Positions 57,472-64,000 of a DNA stretch of 64,000 bases are shown here, one piece after another. The first letter of the stretch is position 1, and each line of letters opens with the position of its first letter. A program made the position numbers and the translations under genes. The notes beneath the pieces were generated by a model. That model worked only from the letters and a program-made list of their open reading frames with translations. It ran no database searches and was not told where the DNA came from. This DNA is from Xiphophorus maculatus (Eukaryota; Chordata; Actinopteri; Cyprinodontiformes; Poeciliidae): NCBI RefSeq assembly GCF_002775205.1, contig NC_036447.1, positions 29,634,245 through 29,698,244 of the forward strand. The letters are read 5' to 3'.

Positions 57472-57595
57472 CTGTCCGCGAGCATCTCCTGTAAGACGGC
57501 AGGACGAAGGAGCAGGAGCGTTAGCTGTGCTAAATACGTAGCAACGCGTTGTGCACCGGAACGGTGTCCGGCCAACCTCTTTAATCGTTCTTATT
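57472..57595 (-). other. osbp2: Oxysterol-binding protein gene, non-coding first exon and promoter
   Basis: The minus strand shows a strong donor, GCGGACAG|GTGAGACG (GT at 57471-57470), in a CpG-rich stretch. A matching acceptor, CATTCCAG|GATTTAAAC, lies near 56345, about 40 bases upstream of the start codon. The start of the exon is not defined; about 57595 is a guess from base composition. Confidence 0.55.
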
Positions 57596-57599
57596 AGTT

Positions 57600-58390
57600 C
57601 CGCTGAAGACTCGCTATGATAAAAAAAAAGAAAAAAGAAAAACCGTGATGGATCAAATCACGTCGACTGAACGTAGGAATAAACTTTGCAAAATGTTCAC
57701 ATACAGGGCTGACATATCAAACTACAGTGATATGTTACTAAAAAACAACCGGCAGTGCAAATGCAGCAAATCTAATAATTAAATATGCAGTGGTTTTTTT
57801 TATTGTATTTTATGAGTTTTTCAAAAAGTATTCAAATAGAATCGTTAAAAATAAAATGCAGCAAAACATGAATGGTCTTCCACCTATCTAATTTAATACT
57901 TTCAACCCAAGATATTCTTTGATGCAATTTATTACATTTTTATTATGTAAAATTTAAATGTAAAATATCTTTGATATTGTCTCATTTAAGGTTGTTGCTG
58001 TTAAACTGGGTAAAAATTTCTATTTCGTTCCATTCTTGGGAAAATAGTTTTGTTCAGTTTTTGTTGACTATCCCAGGCTATATCATATTTGTTGTCATTT
58101 AGGGGTAGGAGCTAAACTTTTTCAAAGGTACTTCAATCATGTCTGTACATAACAGAGCCAAACATCTTCTTAGTTAAATGAGAAACAGCTCAATTCTTAT
58201 TTCATACAGAACCAAACAGCTCGTAAATTCTTAATAGTTTTATGTCAACTGAGCTGTTAAATACAACCGTATTAATAGTCTTCAGATTTTATCCAGTTAC
58301 ACGTCAGATAAGCTGCATAAAGTGAATTTAACCTGTTTTAAAAAAAATCAAAGTAAAAACCACTGAGAAGAGCTTTATAATTTCACCAAT
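57600..58390. other. Intergenic between the oxysterol-binding protein gene and sart1
   Basis: AT-rich sequence without a recognisable gene. On the minus strand an AATAAA at 58397-58392 could be the polyadenylation signal of sart1, giving a 3' untranslated region of about 270 bases. Confidence 0.5.
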
Positions 58391-58667
58391 CTTTATTTTA
58401 AAACATGTTCAGAATTTTAGATGCATTTTTCTCTTTTCTATATTCAAGTTCCAAATTATGACACTGACTGCATCTTGCAACTGAAAATATCCACAACACA
58501 AATAAAACTGTCTTATAGTTGCACTGATTTTATTCAACATTTTTATAATCAGATTGATTTTTTTAACCAGCTAGGACGAAAAAAAAAAAAAAAAAAAATC
58601 AAGGAATTATCTAAAAGGATCTCTGTGTATGTCTGCGTGTTTCTATGCTACACATCGGACCAGGAAG

Positions 58668-60983
58668 TCATTTAGTGATGTTGTTTGCATTCATGCTCTT
58701 CCCACTCCCACTAAGCACTATGTACGGGGTTTTCTGAGATTTCTGCTTCTCCTGGAGCAAAGCCACCGTCCCGAGAGGAGTATCGCTGCTGCTCATCTTC
58801 TTCAGCAGCGCCTCTTCCTCCAACTTTTTCATCCTCTTCTCTGTCTTCATCTTTCCAGAACCCTTCCCGTGGAATCGGTGCGACAGCTGTCTGAAAGCTT
58901 CCTTCGGCGTGAGCTTCCGCCCGGACTCATCCACGTACTCGATCTTGACGTCGGGCTTATAGCTGTCCTTCTCCTTGAATTCCTGCGTGAAGCCTCTGTA
59001 CTCTTCTCTGCGGCTGTACTTGTCGTCGAATCCCATCTTGTCCTCGATGCAGTAGTTGTCGTTGGGCAGGGCCCCTTTCGGTGCCTTGACGCGGGCCACC
59101 TTCTGCATCTGGGTGTCCAGCAGGCCTTTGTTGGTGCACAGCTTCAATGCAGCCGCGAGGCCGGAGTTAACGATGGGCTCCTCGTCCAGAATGGTGGCGG
59201 AGGCCGTGGAGAAGTCCACCTGTTGCTGCTCTTCGTCCAGGTTAACGGTGCTCCATCCGATGTTCTCGTCAATTTCAGAATCTGAACCTCCGCCGTCGTC
59301 TTTTTCTTCTTCGTGCTCAAAGTCCATGATGTCCTCCTGGTCCTCCCGGTTTCCAGACAGCCCGTACGTCGGAATGTCCCCCAGAGTTCTGCAGAACTCC
59401 GAGGTGGCGTTGAAGACGATGTTGTTCTTCTTCTCTGGATCATGGTCGTCGTCGCCTTTAGCCAGGACTTTGATCTGCGCCGCCACCTTCTCCCCAGAGT
59501 CTTTGAGGAGCTGCTTCTGCCTCAGCTTCCTCTGCTTCTCCAGCTGCTTCTGGAGCTCCTGCTCCGCCTCGTCCTCCTCAATCACAGCCGGCTCAGGAGG
59601 AACGTAATCATCTTCGTCGCTTATATCCATCTCTGCCGTCCTGATGTCGTCGGACATTCGGGGCAGTTCATGCGGCCAGCTGCCGCCATCTTTAACTTTC
59701 TCTTCGCTTTCCTGTTGCTCCTCCTCCGCCTGTCGGCGGCCTCTGCCTCGCGCCCTGGAGCCGAAGTCGGAGGTGCGGGTGTCGTCCAGAAGTTCGTCTG
59801 AGATCGTCACCTTCTCTTTCTTCCTGATCTTTTTGACTTTGCGCTTCGTCTTCTTGAAGCCGACCATCTCCTGAGGCGTGTAGTACTCGGAGGCGATGGT
59901 GAGAGCGGGCATATCCAGGGACTGAGCCTGATTCCGCAGAGTTTCTTTCATCGCCTGAAGCTCGCGCTCTCGCTCCCCGTCCGCAAAGCCCCAGTTGCCC
60001 AACCGGAAGCTCTTTTTCTTCTCGCCCTCGATTTCTTCATCGTACTTTGAGAGCACAGTGTGCGGCTTGAAGGTGACCATGTCGTCCACGCTCTCCTCTT
60101 CCTCATAGGGTTTATAGTCGGGCTTCTTCTTCTTCAGCTCCACATTCTTTTCAGCTTTCTCCTTGTCCACCAGTCCCACGTTTACCAGCACATCTTCCTC
60201 CTCTTCCAGCACACCTTTGTCCTGCAGGGTCAGGACAACGGTCTGGCCCTCGGTGAAGGAGTCCACCTTGTGCTGCACTTTGAGACCCTTCAGATCTTGT
60301 GAGGAATAAGAGTCCCGCTTGCTTTGGACAAACTCCTCCTCCACCAGGCTGCTGACTCCAAACTCTTCGTCCATCTCTTCCAGGAGCTTGGCTCTCTTTT
60401 CTGCCATCTCCTTCTCTTTGGCCAGCGTCCTGCTTCTCTCCACCCAACCGGCTGTGTCGTCCAGCCAGTCATCGTCGCCGATTGCTTTGACTTTACCCAG
60501 TTTTTGATTGAGCAGGCGCTTTTCTTTCATAGCGGCGAGCTTCTCTCGCATCTCCTTCTGCTGTCGGATCAGAACGGGGTTGATGGTCTCCGCCACCATC
60601 GGCGCCTCCTTGGTCCCCAGCTCCTTTTTGCCCTCGTTCAGCTCCAGGGGCTTCAGGCCCAGCTTAGCGCGCAGTTTGTTTGTTTCCTCGATGCTGAGGG
60701 AACCATCTCCGCTGGTGCTCTGGGGCTGGATCTCCGCGCCGCTCTCCTCATAACCAGGGTCCACCTTCTCCCTCTTTACTCGGGGCTCCGCGGGGCCTCT
60801 TTCCGCCTTGCTGTGGCTCTCCCGCCTGCTCTTTTCTCTGGATCTGGAGCGTTTTCGTCTGTCTTTATCACGGTCCGACACATCTCTTTCTCTCTCCTTG
60901 TGACGATGTTTCTTATGTTCGCGACGACGATCCTCTGCGTCCTTGTCGCGGCTCTTTTCCTTGTGTTTTTTAGAAGAACCCAT
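58668..60983 (-). CDS. sart1: SART1, U4/U6.U5 tri-snRNP-associated protein, intronless
   Basis: A single uninterrupted frame of 771 residues from ATG at 60983 (human SART1 is 800). SART1 is the homologue of yeast Snu66, a nuclear protein of the tri-snRNP needed to assemble the active spliceosome. The start MGSSKKHKEKSRDKDAEDRR and Arg/Ser/Glu/Lys-rich N-terminus (about 1-75) is the RS-like region. Other landmarks are SIEETNKLRAKLGLKPLE, EKRLLNQKLGK, EEMDEEFGVSSLVEEEF, SKYDEEIEGEKKKSFR, KKTKRKVKKIRKKEK and FNATSEFCRTLGDIPTYG. The C-terminal core includes YRGFTQEFKEKDSYKPDVKI and FHGKGSGKMKTEKRMKKLEE, and it ends SGSGKSMNANNITK. All regions match the known family in order, with no stop or frameshift. 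Mammalian SART1 has about 20 exons. No poly-A tail or target duplication was seen, so either introns were lost or an old retrocopy took over. Long plus-strand frames across it are shadows. Confidence 0.95.
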   Translation of the reverse strand: MGSSKKHKEKSRDKDAEDRRREHKKHRHKERERDVSDRDKDRRKRSRSREKSRRESHSKAERGPAEPRVKREKVDPGYEESGAEIQPQSTSGDGSLSIEETNKLRAKLGLKPLELNEGKKELGTKEAPMVAETINPVLIRQQKEMREKLAAMKEKRLLNQKLGKVKAIGDDDWLDDTAGWVERSRTLAKEKEMAEKRAKLLEEMDEEFGVSSLVEEEFVQSKRDSYSSQDLKGLKVQHKVDSFTEGQTVVLTLQDKGVLEEEEDVLVNVGLVDKEKAEKNVELKKKKPDYKPYEEEESVDDMVTFKPHTVLSKYDEEIEGEKKKSFRLGNWGFADGERERELQAMKETLRNQAQSLDMPALTIASEYYTPQEMVGFKKTKRKVKKIRKKEKVTISDELLDDTRTSDFGSRARGRGRRQAEEEQQESEEKVKDGGSWPHELPRMSDDIRTAEMDISDEDDYVPPEPAVIEEDEAEQELQKQLEKQRKLRQKQLLKDSGEKVAAQIKVLAKGDDDHDPEKKNNIVFNATSEFCRTLGDIPTYGLSGNREDQEDIMDFEHEEEKDDGGGSDSEIDENIGWSTVNLDEEQQQVDFSTASATILDEEPIVNSGLAAALKLCTNKGLLDTQMQKVARVKAPKGALPNDNYCIEDKMGFDDKYSRREEYRGFTQEFKEKDSYKPDVKIEYVDESGRKLTPKEAFRQLSHRFHGKGSGKMKTEKRMKKLEEEALLKKMSSSDTPLGTVALLQEKQKSQKTPYIVLSGSGKSMNANNITK

Positions 60984-61340
60984 CGCTTCCTGTGCTGGTT
61001 ACAACTATAAGGTCCAAACGAGTGGGTCCGCGAAGGTTGAATCGCTTACAGAGCCTTATTTAGCTGGGCTAGCCAGGAAAATGCTGCTAGCTTTCACTCT
61101 TAAGCTAGCTAACGTTAGCTTCAGAGGCTAAATGAACCACGATGACACAACTCACTCATTTCGAAGAAACTTAGATCTTGTTTTCGAGCTCCGATATCCA
61201 CAAAGCGCAAGTTAAGATGCTCGAGCTTTGATGATTTGTGTTTTTCAGTCCGGTTTTAAAATCCACAACCCTTCACGACGCTAAAGTTGAAACGAATGTC
61301 GAACGACAACCTTTTTCTTCTTCTGCAGTTATCAGGCGGC
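60984..61340 (-). promoter_or_regulatory. sart1: sart1 promoter and 5' untranslated region
   Basis: A moderately CpG-rich stretch upstream of the sart1 start codon. No TATA box was identified. A 5' untranslated intron cannot be excluded. The next gene on the plus strand starts about 1 kb away in the opposite direction, so the two are arranged head to head but not tightly. Confidence 0.4.
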
Positions 61341-61628
61341 TCGCAGAGCAATATAAGGTGAGCTAGCGCCACCTAGCTGGATTGGATTCCCAGCAGGAGA
61401 TGAACTCGAAAATATTCTCTTTCAGCGTCTTCATTATAAAAATAATGAACAGCCATGTATATTACACAATCTTTAAAAGTCAGTACATATGTATTTTCCT
61501 TATAAACAAGTACACTCAATTAGAACAGGCTTAACAAAATATAAATGTGTGCGTGAATGAAAATGACTGATTTCATATGAAGCGCTTTTGAGTACACCAA
61601 TAAAGCACTATTTAAGTCTGATGTAATT

Positions 61629-61629
<1 letters not shown>

Positions 61630-61686
<57 letters not shown>
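61630..61686. repeat. (ATT)n microsatellite
   Basis: About 18 uninterrupted three-base units lie between sart1 and the plus-strand gene at the right edge. Confidence 0.93.
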
Positions 61687-61687
<1 letters not shown>

Positions 61688-62199
61688 GAAATAGCATAAA
61701 ATATTTAAGGTTTAATTAATTTTAAAGAGCCAACTCTTGAGAAACAAAGAGTAAAGACTAAACAATCTTAAATCAGTGGTGTCACAATAAGTGTGTTAAT
61801 AGTTTGTTCTTCACATCACTGATAAAAATATGAAGTTCATGATCTAATGCTAAATGTAAAATGTAAAACCAAATAAAGACATGTAGAACAAACTTCATTT
61901 CTATTCAGACATGTAAATAAGTTTAAAACATTTTTTCATTTGCTATATAATTTGAAACAAAAGAGGAATGCATCATAGTGTCACAAAAGACTAAATAGTC
62001 TCAAGTTGACCCAAAATCCTTGGGACAGTACAGCATTTTAACGTTTGTCTCAACAAAATGCCACTCACAACGTGGCGGTGACAGCTTTCCACATCCTTTC
62101 GTTTTGCCTGTTGCATTGCGTTGCCACCTGCTGTTGGGCGGTTGTAACTTCAGGCTAGTACCATAGTTGGTTGCTGCGATGTTGGGAGTCATGGAAAAT

Positions 62200-62293
62200 A
62201 GTTGCAGATTCGTGGATTAGCAGAAGAAAAGATACAGTCTTTACTTGAGTACACGAGGCTTGTCATTGCGAGTCTGTTTTATTGTTTTAAACG
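62200..62293 (+). other. Possible non-coding first exon of the right-edge gene
   Basis: A donor-like AAACG|GTGAGATC (GT at 62294-62295) lies in a stretch 'cattgcgagtctgttttattg'. It would splice to the acceptor at 63330-63331. The exon start is not defined. The evidence is only the splice signal and position. Confidence 0.35.
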
Positions 62294-63350
62294 GTGAGAT
62301 CATTTTCCGGTTTAAAAATGTTTAGCTAGCTATGTTTGAAGCCAGCCACAGCTTGCCTTGTTAACGTTTGTTAGCCTCTTTAGGTGTTCACACGGTTTTT
62401 GTGCAAGTTAACTAAGAAGATAGTAGGTTACTAAACGTTATGCAAGATTTTTATTTTATATCAAATACTTTATTATGGACAAATTTTAAGTTGTCTGTGT
62501 TGTGCGAAGCTGGGACCAAGCTAATGGGTATTAGCCACCTAAATTGTTAAGGCATACAACTTTAGCAACTTGTTAGCAATGATTTAGGGTAAGCGCCTAA
62601 CACTAAAAGTGAAAATATTGAAATACAATACAAAAATATCTTATTGTTTGTTGCCATGGCGACTGGTGGTCGGAAATGGGTCACAAACGTTTGGCTAGCG
62701 GAGTTCACCAAGCATCAAGTCTAGTGTGAAGTAAGAGTGGCTCCGACAATGGCTGTTGTTGTTTCACTTTTTACTTGGTAACGAAGGACCTAACTGGAAG
62801 CTCGTGCTAGCCTCTCGCGCGGTGAATGTACGGTCAGTCCAAGCGGGCCATCACCGCCACGCGCAACCCAACTGCAGCTAACGCTAAGCGACTGGTCACC
62901 AATTAACCATAACTGTTTTTTTTTCTTTTTCTTGGAGTTACGGAAAAGTTAAACAATGGAAGGTTAATGTTTGTCGGTAAGAAGTATGGACTAATGTCAA
63001 CGTTAACCTCTAACGTTAGGTGTTACAGCTTAGAATAATGATGATGTTTTCAGTTTTGGCTAACTGATTTGAAACCGGAGTCTTTTTGTGGTAATAATCA
63101 ATATTACATCCAAATCTAATTTTAAATTGTTCTCGAAAAAAACTCATTTGTGCCTGTTGTGAATAAAAAGAAACAGTAGAGGTGGTATGTACACTGATGA
63201 ACATTCGTTATAAATTATGATTGAAGTGAAGCGGTTTATGTAACAGCTCTCTTATTTGGGGATTTCGAATTGGATTTTCTTCTTTTCGTGTTCTGGAAAT
63301 TGACCCTCACACTGTTTGTTGTTCTTTCCAGCTAGCTGTAAGTGGGTGAC

Positions 63351-63446
63351 ATGGCAACCGGAGGTGCTCCATTTGATGACAGTGCAGAAGAGCTGCAGAC
63401 CTGGACAGCACCCAATGGCAGTCTGGAGGACAGACTGAACAACATG
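63351..63446 (+). CDS. First coding exon of an unrecognised gene running off the right edge
   Basis: The acceptor GTTCTTTCCAG (AG at 63330-63331) precedes a short leader and ATG at 63351. It encodes 32 residues (MATGGAPFDDSAEELQTWTA, then PNGSLEDRLNNM) and ends at a good donor, AACATG|GTGAGG (GT at 63447-63448), in phase 0. The acidic, Ser/Glu-rich start looks like a genuine protein N-terminus. I do not recognise the family and give no symbol. In the remaining 550 bases I see AT-rich intron only. Confidence 0.6.
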
Positions 63447-63448
63447 GT

Positions 63449-64000
63449 GAGGGGCTGACACACAAAGTCCCACTTACACATTGTTTTTGGCAATACAACA
63501 TACAAAGCTATGGTGCCAGTTATTTTCCCATAATTTTATCTGTACATTATACAGTGGTTTGTCAATCTATCTCCTATATAGAACACTCTTTATCAACCTT
63601 AATAAAACAAAAATAACCAATTGAATGTATAATCTTGCAATAATAAATAACTGTCAATAAGAACCCGTCAATGATTGCAGGCTTCAAAATCAGATATTGG
63701 GTATTTGAGCAAAAAAAAAAAGTCTTCCAATTTATATTCTCCACTTTAAATCAAATAGAACTTCTTCTGCCGAGCAAGTTTTAATTAAAGGCAGACTTTG
63801 GCACACCCAAATCTGTTTTTTATTACATTTTGACAAGCAAGCATTTTCAAGATTCTCTTCTTACTGCAGAGAATAGACAAAAAAAAGTGCCCAGAAGAAT
63901 GTGCAAACCAGATACCATTCTTTATTAAGGCAAACCCTTTACGTTTTAGATGAACAATGATTTATATACCACTTTCCTACAAAAAAAATCTGACTGGTCT
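63449..64000. other. Intron of the right-edge gene, no feature recognised
   Basis: AT-rich sequence with an A-run near 63711 and no frame of interest. It probably contains intron 2 of the gene that begins at 63351. Confidence 0.5.

Noticed and set aside
58629-61131. Plus-strand frames of up to 228 residues over sart1
   Set aside because: They are the reverse-strand reading of a Lys/Glu/Arg-rich coding sequence, which typically gives long Leu/Ser/Phe-rich antisense frames.

Overview
This window reads as vertebrate nuclear DNA from a ray-finned (teleost) fish. It has spliced genes with large introns and an AT-rich background. Degenerate Tc1-like, hAT-like, RTE-like and tRNA-SINE copies of types common in acanthomorph fishes are scattered through it. 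A cyprinodontiform or close relative is my guess from the repeat types; this is low confidence. No bacterial, organellar or viral gene set, tRNA gene, rRNA gene or CRISPR array was seen.

Layout, left to right. (1) 6274-16350, minus strand: three coding exons of stox2 (storkhead-box 2, a winged-helix regulator). The last short exon expected from the family is not recognisable here and probably lies beyond the left edge. A GC/GA-rich promoter region covers about 16.1-17.6 kb. (2) 25202-25556, minus: the first coding exon of an unrecognised, probably secreted protein. (3) 29999-37638, minus: a complete caspase-3 gene (6 coding exons, 282 residues, both catalytic residues present). (4) About 38.28-40.33 kb: a Helitron-like element carrying six copies of a 129-bp tandem repeat. 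(5) 44785-56305, minus, with a non-coding first exon near 57.5 kb: a complete oxysterol-binding protein gene (15 coding exons, 759 residues; PH domain, FFAT motif, sterol-binding domain), closest to OSBP2. (6) 58668-60983, minus: a full-length, uninterrupted SART1 (tri-snRNP protein) reading frame of 771 residues. (7) 63351-63446, plus: the first coding exon of an unrecognised gene that runs off the right edge.

The genes have unrelated jobs (transcription control, apoptosis, lipid exchange, splicing), and nothing suggests they work as one system. I did not find an undescribed multi-gene system. The most distinctive observations are a young SINE whose target duplication starts at base 3 of an oxysterol-binding protein intron, the intronless SART1, the Helitron-like element with its internal tandem array, several near-perfect short hairpins (one with a 20-bp stem and 4-base loop), and the orphan secreted-protein exon. 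Exon boundaries were set by hand from GT/AG sites, reading phase and family resemblance. The caspase-3 and OSBP exon sums are exact multiples of three, which supports them.
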